Of a stretch of DNA of 64,000 nt, positions 24,843-35,400 are shown one piece after another. Numbering within the stretch: the stretch's first letter is position 1; each line of letters begins with the position of its first letter. Under the pieces are notes generated by a model that did not search any database, was not told where the DNA came from, and saw only the letters and a program-made list of their open reading frames with translations. The DNA is from CALGKJ01 sp049322695 (GTDB lineage: Bacteria; Bacillota; Clostridia; Lutisporales; Lutisporaceae): contig JBMORW010000040.1 in assembly GCA_049322695.1 (NCBI GenBank), forward strand, positions 1 through 64,000, given 5' to 3'. Position numbers and translations under genes: made by a program.

Positions 24843-26150
24843 TTGAGTAAAGGGGTATGGATACCTTCTGCACTGCTGAAGAAGAAAAACATAGTATTCA
24901 TGTATGAGTTATACAAGCTGATGAGGAAGGACCCAAGCTTTTCAGCAGGTAATGCAATTAAGGCTGCAAGAAAGATGCTGGAAGGGGAAAAGGTAATAGA
25001 ACATAATGGCCAGTACATGCTGTCTTCCTTTTTGCCGCCTTTCCCATCAAGAGCACTTATGACACATGCCTTGGCAGTTAAGGACAAGGATAATATTTAT
25101 ACCAGCCAGATGCTTGCAAAAAGAACTGCTCCCATATCCTTTTATATCGGTGTAACCGGCAGGTGCTATTATAACTGCCTGCACTGCAGTGCAAAGGGTA
25201 AGAGAGCCGATGCAGAGCTGACAACTGACCAATGGAAAAAGGTAATAAGAGATATACAGGATATGAATACCCCTATAATAGGCTTCACGGGGGGAGATCC
25301 CTTAATGAGGGAGGATATTGAGGAGCTTATAGCAGCCGTTGATGACAGGTCGATGACCATATTGTTTACTACCGGAAAGGGGCTTACCTTTGAGAAGGCT
25401 TTGGCACTTAAAAAAAGCGGACTGTTTGGAATAGCGGTAAGCCTTGATTCGGCAGACCCGGAAAAGCATAACAGTATGCGAAGAGATGATAACGCCTTTA
25501 GTACAGCTTTGGAGGCTGTTGACAATGTATATAAGACAGGAATGTATACCATGATTAATACAGTAATTGTAAAGAATGAGCTGTCCGAGGAAAATCTGCT
25601 CAAGCTTCTTACACTTGCAGAGAAGCATGGTGTGCATGAAGTGAGGATATTGGAGCCTATAGTCAGCGGAAACCTTTTTGACCGGGAGAATGCCGGAGAT
25701 ATATTCTACAGTCAAAGAGACAGAGAGAGGCTTATTGATATCCAGAGCCGTTTCAATAAGAGAAAAGATCTCCCCAAGATATCAGCCTTTGCTCATACTG
25801 AAAGTCCCAAGAGATATGGCTGTGGAGCAGGAACACAGCATTCATATATCAGCTCCTGTGGTGATTTGTACCCCTGTGATTTTGTACCTCTTTCCTTCGG
25901 AAATGTAAAGGAGACAAGCATAAGAGAGCTGTGGGCTGAAATGAATGAGGCCATAGGTCTGCCAAAGGGAGAGTGCTTTGCTTTTAAGCTTCATGGAAGG
26001 CTGAAGGAAATAAGCGGCGGCAAGCTCCCTCTGGATAAAGACACTTCCATTGAGCTGTGCAAGCAGTGCAAAGCACAGGATTTTCCGTATTTCTACAAGG
26101 CAATGCAGGGGAAGAAATATGTCTCACCATGTAGTTCAAAGGACCTATGA
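24843..26150 (+). CDS. Radical SAM/SPASM domain protein
   Basis: The 435-residue protein has a ~95-residue N-terminal region with no motif I know, then the radical SAM cluster 'CYYNCLHC' (residues ~108-115), 'FTGGDPLMREDIEEL', 'IAVSLDSADPEKHN', and a C-terminal SPASM-like cysteine set ('CGAGTQHSYISSCGDLYPCD', later 'CKQCKAQ') for extra Fe-S clusters. It would use SAM and a 4Fe-4S cluster to make a radical, as in peptide maturation or cofactor synthesis. The TTG start follows AAGGGTGAG by 6 bases. No precursor peptide gene is evident nearby. Product unknown. Confidence 0.88.
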   Translation: MSKGVWIPSALLKKKNIVFMYELYKLMRKDPSFSAGNAIKAARKMLEGEKVIEHNGQYMLSSFLPPFPSRALMTHALAVKDKDNIYTSQMLAKRTAPISFYIGVTGRCYYNCLHCSAKGKRADAELTTDQWKKVIRDIQDMNTPIIGFTGGDPLMREDIEELIAAVDDRSMTILFTTGKGLTFEKALALKKSGLFGIAVSLDSADPEKHNSMRRDDNAFSTALEAVDNVYKTGMYTMINTVIVKNELSEENLLKLLTLAEKHGVHEVRILEPIVSGNLFDRENAGDIFYSQRDRERLIDIQSRFNKRKDLPKISAFAHTESPKRYGCGAGTQHSYISSCGDLYPCDFVPLSFGNVKETSIRELWAEMNEAIGLPKGECFAFKLHGRLKEISGGKLPLDKDTSIELCKQCKAQDFPYFYKAMQGKKYVSPCSSKDL

Positions 26151-26206
26151 AAGCTGCCTCTTATAATGAAAAATTTATATATTTTTTAAAAAAACTGTGA
26201 AGTATG

Positions 26207-26255
26207 AGAAAAATGGACTTATTGAAATATAAACTCCATTTTTCTTATTTTTTTT
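26207..26255 (+). terminator. Terminator after the radical SAM gene
   Basis: AGAAAAATGGA (26207-26217) pairs with TCCATTTTTCT (26235-26245), followed by TATTTTTTTT. It ends the methyltransferase/radical SAM operon. Confidence 0.8.
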
Positions 26256-26411
26256 ACTGTACAAAGATAAATTACTAGTACTATAATAATTAGTCTTTTA
26301 TTCACTTTGTAGAAAAAAATATCTAATATATAATTTCTATATGTTGCTTTATATGGACTGTACTTCCAATTGCAATCGGTATTACAGTTATGGATGAAAG
26401 GAGTAAATTTT

Positions 26412-29400
26412 ATGACCCCTAAAAATACCTTGAGAAAGCTTTCATTTATTGTCTTTTTGTGCATGTTGTTAAATATACTGACAGGGGGTATGCTTCAATG
26501 CTTTGCGGCATCAATAATATATGTTGATGATGATAACACGTCCGGGATTGAAGACGGTACTATGAGCAAGCCCTACAAAAGTATACAAGCTGCCGTTGAC
26601 AGGGCAGTAAACGGCGATGTCATACAAGTAGCAGCAGGAAGCTATACGGCAGTCAGCATCAAGAACAAATCCATTACTCTTGCAGGAGGTTACAAGGGAG
26701 CTAATGCCACAGACTATGGTAATGGTGCAGCCGGAGACTTCACTGCAAGGAGTCTGCAGGTCTATGTAGCTCATATTGCGGGTAACGGTCAGGCAGCTGC
26801 AGTGAGCATCATAGGCAACTCTTCAATAATAGACGGTTTCAGGATAACCGGCGGAAATCCTGGAATAAGCATCAACGGAGAAGCTTTTGGGGGAAGGCCT
26901 ATTATTAAGAACAATATAATAGAAAATAACGGCTCTTCGACCATAAGAGGCGGCGGTATAAACTCCTCCTCCTGGTATGAGAATCTTGATATTGTAGTCA
27001 AAGGGAATATAATACGCAGCAATCAAGCTGCCAGAGGTGGCGCAATATATACTGGCGATCATGGGCAGCTTTTGTTTGAGAACAACACTGTTGAATACAA
27101 TATAGGTCACGGGGATCACGGCGGCGGCATAGCCGTCGGAAGTAATGCCATTATTACCGGAAATATAGTACGTTACAACGAGGTAGGAAATGAGCTGGGC
27201 TATGGCTGGGGTGGAGGAATAATTTGCTTTGGAACTAACAAAACAGTATCCTTGAGCAGGAATATTGTTTATGGCAATTATGCACCAAGTGGCGGCGGTG
27301 GAGAATTTATGGATGAAGGTGTTATAGCAGTAATTAGTAATGAGCTTATATACGCCAATCTGAACAGTAAAAATGGCAGTGGGAATATATATTATCCTAG
27401 TGGGCTGATTTTTGGCGGCTCCGGACCATATGCAAATTATGCCAGAACAAGGGGCACAGTGACAAACTGCACTATTGCAGGTAACCAGGGCGGCGGGATA
27501 TGGGTACACGATGATTCGGATGTAACTATAGAAAACAGTATATTGTGGTATAACCAGGCTGACAATGACTTCAGGGTTTCGCAGGATATGCAAAGTTCTC
27601 TTAGCATAAGCTATACCAACTCAAAGGAGGATGCAGCAGGACAAGCAAATATCACAGTTGGAGAAGGAAACACACATGTTGATCCATTGTTTGCAGATGC
27701 TCAGGCTGGAGACTATCATCTCAGTGCATACAGCACTTTGATTGACGCGGGTAATCCTTTGAGCAGCTTCGAAAATGAGCCTGAACCAAATGGCGGCAGA
27801 GTAGATATGGGCGCTTACGGCAATACTTTGGAGGCTGGTCTTTCTGGCAGTACAGCTCCGGACCCTGCTCCAACTGCTGCACCTACACCTGCTCCGACAC
27901 CTGAGCCTACTCCAACACCAACCTCTGCTCCGGAGCCGGCATCTGAAGGATGCGAAACAATAATATTTTCCGATGAACAGAACTTCACCTTCACAGGCGG
28001 CAGCAACGGCTTTATAGGGAAGGTATCAGAAACGGAAGGTTTGAATGGCACTCCATGTCTGAAGTATACATTAGGAGGCCAATGGGGCGGTACACCGAGA
28101 TTGCATTTCTCAAGTCCTATTGATATAAGCAAGTATGGAGCATCGGCGAAGCTGGAAATAAGCATGGATCTGGGAGCTATAGCTCCTAATGACAACAGTA
28201 TACAGGTACGTTTCAATAATGACTGGGCAACATATGTAACTGTCAGCGGCATAGACAATACAGCAGGTTATCAGACCTTCAGCATTGAGCTTGGTGAAGC
28301 AAGAAGCAGAATGGGAAGCAGTATAAACGATATATACTTTGCAAGTGCAAATGGCTTTATATCGGGTGGAGCTTTGCTGGCAGATAATATTAGTATAACA
28401 AGCGGTGTTTCAAAACCTACTCCGACACCTGAGCCTACTCCGACACCGATTCCTACTCCAGAGCCATCACCAGAGCCTACGCCAAGTTCTGGACTTTCAG
28501 CTCAAGGGGCACACCCCAGGATATGGCTGGACAGTGCTGTAATGTCGGATCTTGCAGGTAAAGCATTGGCTTCAGATCCGGCATGGGTAGCATTGAGGCA
28601 GAAGGCAAACAGCTTTATTAATGATACGGTATACTATCCCGACGGACCAGCGTATCCCGACGGAATAGGCGCAGGCTATCATGGTGATACATATTATTCA
28701 TCATTTATGCCTTTGGCATTGGCATACAAAATAGGAAAAGAAATCAACGATCCAAACACAAATCTTTGGAAAGACAAAGCAATAGAGATTTTAGAAAGAG
28801 CTTCTCATATTAACGATATACATGAGCCTGAACTGACAAGTAATCAAATGTATGGAATTAGGTTCTACGGACCCGTATGGACTATCGGTTACGATTGGCT
28901 TTATGAGGCGCTATCTGAGCCTTTCAGAGAACAGCTTGTAAGCTGTATGAACCATTGGCTAAGCTTGTGGCCTGAATATGGATTGGGTAGAGATACAGAG
29001 GCGCAGCCCTATGGAAACTTCTACGCCGGCTACTATGCGACCTATGCATATGCTGCCATTGCTACTGATGGAGAAAATGCAGGTAATCCAGATATTTGGT
29101 ATGATTTTATGGGGATACATAACAGCTATGTACAGCCATACTTTGAGACTGTTGGTGAAGGCGGCGGCTGGCCTGAAGGCTGGGCATACGGTTATCGTGG
29201 TATGATGAATATGATACTTCCCGCATTGGCTGTTAAAACAGGGAAGGGTATTGATTTAACAAAGGGAGATAATCCATATACCTATCCTATAGAACAAAGC
29301 TTACACATGATACATTTTACATGGCCAGACAGAAAGACAATGGAGGACCATGGGACCTTAAGACCTTACAACTATGGAAATGGGGCACACCCTTCTGAAG

Positions 29401-31898
29401 CAAAGCAAGGCTTGTTTACAGTTGCAGCTGCTCTAGCCAGTGCATTTGACGATCCGAATGCCAGCTATTTACAAAGCTTTACCCGGTTAATCAGAGGAAT
29501 TCAGAATAATCAATGGTATACCGAAGATAAAGAGTGGATAGACATGCTTTTTTGGGACGAAGCTGCACCTGAAGCTGATTTTACAGCCTTACCATTATCC
29601 TATAAAGCGTCCGGCTTAGGTGAAGTGGCCATGCGATCAGACTGGAGCACTGATGCAGTTTGGGCAGCCTTTAAGGCAGCACCTTATGCCAATGCTATTT
29701 CGTCAGGCGAACAGCTTTTTGACCAGGGTAGTCTATCTATAGTTAAGGGAGACACTCCTTTCCTTGTAAATACCTATGGGTGTTCAGCAACGAGCTATGA
29801 AGGCACATCCTATTTAAGCGAACATGATGCCTATGCTAATATATACACTGGTGAAAGAGATATTTTCAATGTTTTCTATAATGGGTATGGCCAGAAGTGG
29901 AACGGTGTGAATACTGACTATAAGGCTCAGACCGAATTAACCCGCTATGAGGACTTTGGCAGCTTCGTTCAAGCCCGAGCTGAAAAGCTTGAAGACATGT
30001 ATTATGATCAGTGGGAGCCACAGTATAATGTAGATTCCTGGACAAGAGACATGATATATATAAGACCGGGCATATTCATAGTGTATGACAGGACAAACGT
30101 TAATCAGAATAATGACCAGCGAATGAACTGGCACACCTTTAGAAGCCCTGAACTGGTATCAACTGAAAATGGCATAACAAGATATGATATCAGCAACACT
30201 ACAAATGGCTTTATAGGATCGATATCTACACTGTATCCAGCGGCACATAATATTACAATAGAGAATGTATTTGAAAGTGATAAAATTTACCGTCTAGAAA
30301 TAAGACCGGATGATATCGCTAACTCACAAAAATGGTTGACTGTTTTTGATGCGGCAGCTTCTGCCGATCAGGTTGCTGCTGCTCATAGGCTTTCAGCAGA
30401 GGAAGGTAATTGCTCCTCTAATGTAATTGGTGCGCTTCTGGAGGACCAAACAAAGAACTATGCTGTACTGTTTGATGCCGGTGATGCAAATAGTACTGTA
30501 ACAGGAACAATATCACTGACAATACCTTTAAAGGATACACAATGTATAATAAGCGGCTTACAGCCTAATACAAGCTATACAGCAGCTGCAAGAGCCGAAG
30601 GCAGCAGCATGATAGTTACCGTATCTGCTGGAACTGGTATGCATACATCAACCGGTGGTACACTTGACATAACTTTTGATGCTGATACCCTGACTGCTGT
30701 AAGTAATGGAAAAACATATTTAGTTGGACCCTCCAGAGAATACAGGCAGCTGAGCGAAATAGCTTCACTGCTTGAGCCTGGTGATACAGTGCTTGTTGAT
30801 GGTGATGCGGTATATAACGGTGGAGTTGTTTTTGAGGAAAGCGGCTTGCCTGATGCAAGAATAACAATAAAAGGAGTAAGTATAAATGGTAGAAGACCTC
30901 TTATTACCGGAGGCATAAATACGGTTGAGTTTATAGGAAATCACTATATATTTGAGGGCTTTGAAATAACCGGCGGCACTTCAAGAGGTATATATCATCA
31001 TAATCATGACCTTACCATAAATGATTGCGTCATACATGATTGCCCTGCACATGGGATAATATCAAGCGATTATGACTCAGGCTCCATAATAATAAGGAAT
31101 ACAGAGGTATATGCATGTGGCTCAGGTACTTCCAGACATCAGCTGTATATAGCGACAGATGAAGAAAGATATCCTAATGCGGTATTTAGGCTGGAATTCT
31201 GCTATATACACGACGGCAATGGCGGCAATAATATAAAATCTCGTGCAGCCCGTAATGAGATTTATTACAACTGGATTGAAGATGCATATTACCACAATCT
31301 TGAATTGATAGGTCCTGATATTTACAGCCACTATGTGGATGATGCTTTAGTACGTGAAGATGGTGATGTTGTGGGCAACGTTATAATTAACACCGACAGG
31401 GATTTTTACTTGGTAAGAATTGGCGGGGATGGCACGGGTCAATCCTTTGGACAATACAGGTTTATAAACAATACCTTCATACAAAGCCCAAGCTCTACCA
31501 GGGCAGTATTCAGAATATTCGATGGTATTGAAAGCCTGGAAGCCTCCAATAACATATTCACCAAGCTCAGCGGATATGGAGTAAGAATATACACCGACAG
31601 TGATGCAGAATGGGTAAATGGCGTGCAGATAACAGGCACCAACAACTGGGTTCAAACAAGCTCAACCAGCATACCAAGCGGTTGGAGCGGTACATTAAGC
31701 GGTAATGATGCAGGATTTGAAGATGCCTCAATATTGAATTTAAATCCTGGTTCCAACAGTCCCTTAATAGACAATGGCACAAATGCAGTATTGATGCCGA
31801 TACATGAACCGCCCATAAGGACTAAAGTTAACTATCCTGAAGTCGAAGACAGGATAATAAATAACGGCAAAATAGATATTGGGGCTTATGAGTATTAA
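26412..31898 (+). CDS. Secreted multidomain polysaccharide lyase-like protein
   Basis: The 1828-residue protein has a signal peptide (cut near residue 34). A right-handed beta-helix follows (~36-480; 'KPYKSIQAAVDRAVNGDVIQV' then N-x-I repeats). Next come a Pro-Thr linker (~482-513), a carbohydrate-binding-like beta-sandwich (~514-666), a second Pro-Thr linker (~667-695), a heparinase II/III/alginate-lyase-like toroid plus sandwich (~697-1410; begins 'AQGAHPRIWLDSAVM'), and a second beta-helix (~1415-1828; ends 'KIDIGAYEY'). It should act outside the cell on an acidic polysaccharide. I cannot name the substrate or the catalytic residues. ATG 26412 follows AAAGGAG. No cell-wall anchor is seen. 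Confidence 0.85.
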   Translation: MTPKNTLRKLSFIVFLCMLLNILTGGMLQCFAASIIYVDDDNTSGIEDGTMSKPYKSIQAAVDRAVNGDVIQVAAGSYTAVSIKNKSITLAGGYKGANATDYGNGAAGDFTARSLQVYVAHIAGNGQAAAVSIIGNSSIIDGFRITGGNPGISINGEAFGGRPIIKNNIIENNGSSTIRGGGINSSSWYENLDIVVKGNIIRSNQAARGGAIYTGDHGQLLFENNTVEYNIGHGDHGGGIAVGSNAIITGNIVRYNEVGNELGYGWGGGIICFGTNKTVSLSRNIVYGNYAPSGGGGEFMDEGVIAVISNELIYANLNSKNGSGNIYYPSGLIFGGSGPYANYARTRGTVTNCTIAGNQGGGIWVHDDSDVTIENSILWYNQADNDFRVSQDMQSSLSISYTNSKEDAAGQANITVGEGNTHVDPLFADAQAGDYHLSAYSTLIDAGNPLSSFENEPEPNGGRVDMGAYGNTLEAGLSGSTAPDPAPTAAPTPAPTPEPTPTPTSAPEPASEGCETIIFSDEQNFTFTGGSNGFIGKVSETEGLNGTPCLKYTLGGQWGGTPRLHFSSPIDISKYGASAKLEISMDLGAIAPNDNSIQVRFNNDWATYVTVSGIDNTAGYQTFSIELGEARSRMGSSINDIYFASANGFISGGALLADNISITSGVSKPTPTPEPTPTPIPTPEPSPEPTPSSGLSAQGAHPRIWLDSAVMSDLAGKALASDPAWVALRQKANSFINDTVYYPDGPAYPDGIGAGYHGDTYYSSFMPLALAYKIGKEINDPNTNLWKDKAIEILERASHINDIHEPELTSNQMYGIRFYGPVWTIGYDWLYEALSEPFREQLVSCMNHWLSLWPEYGLGRDTEAQPYGNFYAGYYATYAYAAIATDGENAGNPDIWYDFMGIHNSYVQPYFETVGEGGGWPEGWAYGYRGMMNMILPALAVKTGKGIDLTKGDNPYTYPIEQSLHMIHFTWPDRKTMEDHGTLRPYNYGNGAHPSEAKQGLFTVAAALASAFDDPNASYLQSFTRLIRGIQNNQWYTEDKEWIDMLFWDEAAPEADFTALPLSYKASGLGEVAMRSDWSTDAVWAAFKAAPYANAISSGEQLFDQGSLSIVKGDTPFLVNTYGCSATSYEGTSYLSEHDAYANIYTGERDIFNVFYNGYGQKWNGVNTDYKAQTELTRYEDFGSFVQARAEKLEDMYYDQWEPQYNVDSWTRDMIYIRPGIFIVYDRTNVNQNNDQRMNWHTFRSPELVSTENGITRYDISNTTNGFIGSISTLYPAAHNITIENVFESDKIYRLEIRPDDIANSQKWLTVFDAAASADQVAAAHRLSAEEGNCSSNVIGALLEDQTKNYAVLFDAGDANSTVTGTISLTIPLKDTQCIISGLQPNTSYTAAARAEGSSMIVTVSAGTGMHTSTGGTLDITFDADTLTAVSNGKTYLVGPSREYRQLSEIASLLEPGDTVLVDGDAVYNGGVVFEESGLPDARITIKGVSINGRRPLITGGINTVEFIGNHYIFEGFEITGGTSRGIYHHNHDLTINDCVIHDCPAHGIISSDYDSGSIIIRNTEVYACGSGTSRHQLYIATDEERYPNAVFRLEFCYIHDGNGGNNIKSRAARNEIYYNWIEDAYYHNLELIGPDIYSHYVDDALVREDGDVVGNVIINTDRDFYLVRIGGDGTGQSFGQYRFINNTFIQSPSSTRAVFRIFDGIESLEASNNIFTKLSGYGVRIYTDSDAEWVNGVQITGTNNWVQTSSTSIPSGWSGTLSGNDAGFEDASILNLNPGSNSPLIDNGTNAVLMPIHEPPIRTKVNYPEVEDRIINNGKIDIGAYEY
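27855..27950 (+). repeat. Pro-Thr linker repeat (first)
   Basis: Runs of CCN ACN codons encode APTPAPTPEPTPTPT, a flexible linker between the first beta-helix and the sandwich domain. A second copy is at 28415-28490. Confidence 0.8.
28415..28490 (+). repeat. Pro-Thr linker repeat (second)
   Basis: CCTACTCCGACACC-type repeats encode a Pro-Thr-Glu linker before the heparinase-like domain. It shares about 14-base words with the first linker, so recombination between them could delete the sandwich domain. Confidence 0.8.
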
Positions 31899-31940
31899 TA
31901 AAACCTCATATTGGCACCATAAACAGTCTTATCAAAAAAG

Positions 31941-31974
31941 CCACCCATCCAGGACTTAAGTCCTGGATGGGTGG
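31941..31974 (+). terminator. Perfect palindromic terminator
   Basis: CCACCCATCCAGGACTT and AAGTCCTGGATGGGTGG are exact inverted arms of 17 bases with no loop beyond the centre. Only a weak T run follows, but the stem is very stable. It ends the lyase gene. Confidence 0.75.
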
Positions 31975-32197
31975 TTAAATAATATTTAACTCCTAAGAAA
32001 AACATAATATTTTTTATAAATTATTTCGTCTCTAAAAAAATATCATAACTATTTTATATGATTAAGTCAAAGCATGAACAATAAACAGTAATAACAGGCT
32101 ATATACATCATAGGCTCCAGAACTTAAAATGTTATTAAACTATTCAAATAATAAGAGACAGATTTTATTCAAGTTGAAAGTGGAGAATAATAAGAAC

Positions 32198-32285
32198 AGG
32201 AGCATAGACTAGAGGTATGTTAAGTGAGCTGAAGCAACATAGACGCTAAAGCATAGAAAGGTTGTTTGCTGCAGTAGCTACTCCT
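32198..32285 (+). promoter_or_regulatory. Structured leader candidate, class unknown
   Basis: AGGAG (32198-32202) pairs with CTCCT (32281-32285). Inside it, TATGTT and AACATA can form a hairpin followed by GACGCTAAAGC, which resembles the GACGCAAAGC of c-di-GMP-I (GEMM) switches, and AGTAGCTACT is palindromic. The fit to GEMM is poor overall. It lies ~170 bases before the start of the giant gene and just before a terminator-like hairpin, so attenuation is possible. Confidence 0.4.
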
Positions 32286-32299
32286 CAGATTAATATATT

Positions 32300-32353
32300 A
32301 AGAACGCATTTGGTATTAAGCAGCACGCTTACAATTCCGGGTGCGTTCTTGTT
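32300..32353 (+). terminator. Terminator-like hairpin in the leader
   Basis: AAGAACGCA (32300-32308) pairs with TGCGTTCTT (32342-32350), followed by GTTATAT. The 33-base loop is long and the T run weak, so it could also be a regulatory stem. It precedes the start codon by ~100 bases. Confidence 0.5.
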
Positions 32354-32454
32354 ATATGGTGCTTATTCTGAAAAAGACACAAAATAACTTAACAGACAAT
32401 GAGCAAATTTATACATAATGATAAATCAAAATACTTTATTAGGGGGTATTAAAT

Positions 32455-35400
32455 GTGAAAATACTAAACAGAAAATATCGCGTAATAAATAAGCTCCAGC
32501 ACACTGATGTCATAAGATCTTATACAGCCTTCAATATTTACAGCCCTGAAACAATAGTACAGCTTAATGTTATTGATAAAAGAGCTCTGCCTGATAAGTA
32601 CTGGCATCAGTTTTTTCAATGCTATAAGCAGTATCAGAGCTTGGGTAGTGAATATTTTCTCAAGGATATAGAATTTGATTTTGTAAAAAACATTGATGGA
32701 AAGGCGACTGACGGCAGCTTAATATATTTTGTAAATGAGTATATAGAAAAAAATTGCAGCATAGACGAATTCATAACAAATACCGAAGAGTATGACAGAT
32801 TAGTAATGTTTGCTGAGCTATGCCAGTGGCTTAACAGTCTCTATTCTATTGGAATCACATACAAAATGATAAATTTTGAAAACATATTGTTTCATTATAA
32901 CGGGGACAAGCATATATTTAAGCTTAAAAGCTTGGCATATAATATATTGTCCCAATATATAAAGGCATCCCGGCTGTCTGTAGAACATAATGGCAATGCT
33001 GTGCCAGAGTCAGATGAAAGACCGGATATCAATATATTAGGATTATTTCTGTTAACCTTATTCAAGCAGGAGAATTCTGCAAAAATCACGCTGTATCCTG
33101 AAAATGCAGGCGGAGAGAACTCATTTAGTATTGATTATAAAAAGCTGGTTGGATTTGCTTCGCGCCTTATTGGTCAAGCTAATGAAAAACCTTATGATTC
33201 CATAAGCAAGGCATTATGTGACTTTAATATGCTGTTTGGATTTGACTTCAAACCATATAAACTAAAGGATATAGATAGGATTACCACCTTTAAACCACTT
33301 GTCGGGAGGAGAAGGGAGCTCGACTATGTAAGTGGCATTTATACAGAGGATAGAAGTAAAACGACTGAAACAAGTGTGTTTCTGGTACATGGAGATGAGG
33401 GTATAGGCAAGACGCATTTTCTGATGGAACTAAAGAACATTTTCAGTATAAGAGGGATTGATGTATATAGTGCCTTTGATCTTCAAACTGAAGAGGATTC
33501 AGGAGACAGAAAAGCCATTATAAAAATATTGAAAAGCATAATGGAGGTAAGTGATAGATATTTGCTCGACGAATATGAGCAGGAAATCATCAGATCCTTA
33601 CCGGAGCTTAACAGAGACAGACCCAACGCACTGAAGAACATAAATGTGGAGCATTATGATGAGAGAACGTTTCTTTGGAGAACCATAGATTATGTTAATA
33701 GAGTTATCAAGGAGAATCCAACAGTGTTTATTTTTGATAACATAGACTATGCAGATGACACAACCATTGATATTGTTGAAATGCTCTTCAACAACAATTT
33801 ATGCGGGAATAAAGTCTATGTGCTTTCTTACACAGGTCAGGAATGCTACAAAAACGAAAAACTGAAAGCTGTATTGGAAAGGCTGAAGAACAGCCCTCAA
33901 ATAAGTCATGTATATCTGGAAGGGCTAAGCTTTGACGAGTCTGCAGAATATATCAATACTATCCTCCCCGGCGGAAAGAATGCTAATATCATCAGCAATC
34001 GGATATATGAATTCTCAAAAGGTAATCCTTTGTATATCCAGGAAATGATTAAAAGCATGCTCTTAAATGGCATCATTTTCTTCAATTATGAAACAGATGC
34101 TTGGAAGGTAACGGAGAAAATAAATGAATTAGAGATTCCTCAGAGTATTGAGGAGATAATGGAGAATAATATAAATTTTCTTAGTGATAAAGAGATGGAT
34201 ATTTTGAGGATATTATCTGTGTTTAATATACCGGTATCTGTTGAGGTGCTGAACATGCTGCTGGAGAAGAAGTGGACTGGTCTCATAATAAAGGAGCTGG
34301 TGTATAAAGGGTTGATAACCATAAGCTATGTAAAAGATAAGAAATTGTATAAGCTTCAGAATAATATGTTGAAATATCTGATATACAAAAAAATCGCCGA
34401 CCCGTATAAAAAGCTTTTACACCAGATTGCAGCGCAAGTTCTGGAAGACTTAGTTAAGGTAGAACGCTCAACATACTTTCATGAGCTTCTCTATCACCTG
34501 GAAAAGGCAGGTGCAGAAACTAAAGCAATTAAGCACTGTGTAGAAAATGCAGAAATTATGGAAAAGGTAAAAAATAATGACGAATGCATCCGAAGTCTTG
34601 AGAGAGCTGCTTTGCTGTATAAATCAGTAAAGATGAAGTCCCACTATGATGAATGCAGCTTGCTAATAAGACTTGGTTTTAAAAGATATGAGAAGGCAGA
34701 CTATGAAAAAGCACTAGAATGCTTCAATACTGCTTTTCAGTATGCTAAGAAAGAAAGACAATACAAACTGTGTGTAGATGTTTTGGTGAATATATCAAAG
34801 GTATATCACATGATGAATAACACTAAAGAAAATCATCAGGCTATTAATAAGGCTAAAGCATATTTAAAAAAGGTTAATTACACATTCGGAGAGTTAAATA
34901 TTAGTATACAGGAAGCACGTTTTTGCTATAGAGCAAAGGATTATGAGAAGCAAAGTGAAATTGCAAAACAAGCTGTTTCACTTTGTATTAATGAGTATGC
35001 ATGCTTTAAGGGGGAATTTTATTATCTGATTGGGACAGCACAGCAAAGACTTAAATTGTTTGAAGAAGCGATAAATAACTGTGAATTGGCACTAAAATCT
35101 TATGAAGTATTTAATGATTTATACGGTATGATAAACTCAAATATAGTTCTTGCTAACCTGTATGAAGATTGCTGGAATGACAGGGAAAGAAGCCTGAATT
35201 GTCTAATACAGGCCAGACAAGTCAACAAACAATTAGGAAGTTTACTGAGTGAAATGCATATAGCAGCAAATACTGTCCGCTTCTATGTATATGATAATTT
35301 TAAAGCAGCTTACGAAAATATCCGTGATACACAGGCAGCATCTAAAAAGCTGGGAAACAAGAGGATGGTATTCTGGAGCAATATATATATGCTTTTTCTG

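Larger units (their letters stand above)
31975..32454 (+). other. Long upstream region of the pseudokinase gene
   Basis: No protein gene is visible in these 480 bases. The first 200 are AT-rich with no clear promoter match. From 32198 to 32353 the DNA can fold into stems and a terminator-like hairpin, listed separately. The remaining 100 bases lead to a strong ribosome site (AGGGGG). Confidence 0.5.

Noticed and set aside
26147..26200. 17-codon frame overlapping the radical SAM stop as ATGA
   Set aside because: Tempting as a precursor peptide, but it has no Cys or Gly-rich core and no separate site, and lies at the operon end; chance overlap is simpler.
27855..28490. Tandem repeat or CRISPR-like array
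   Set aside because: The repeats are codon-level Pro-Thr linkers inside one gene.
32198..32285. Call of a c-di-GMP-I riboswitch
   Set aside because: Only the GACGC.AAAGC element fits; the GCAAA and receptor parts of GEMM are not seen, so I kept it as an unclassified leader.
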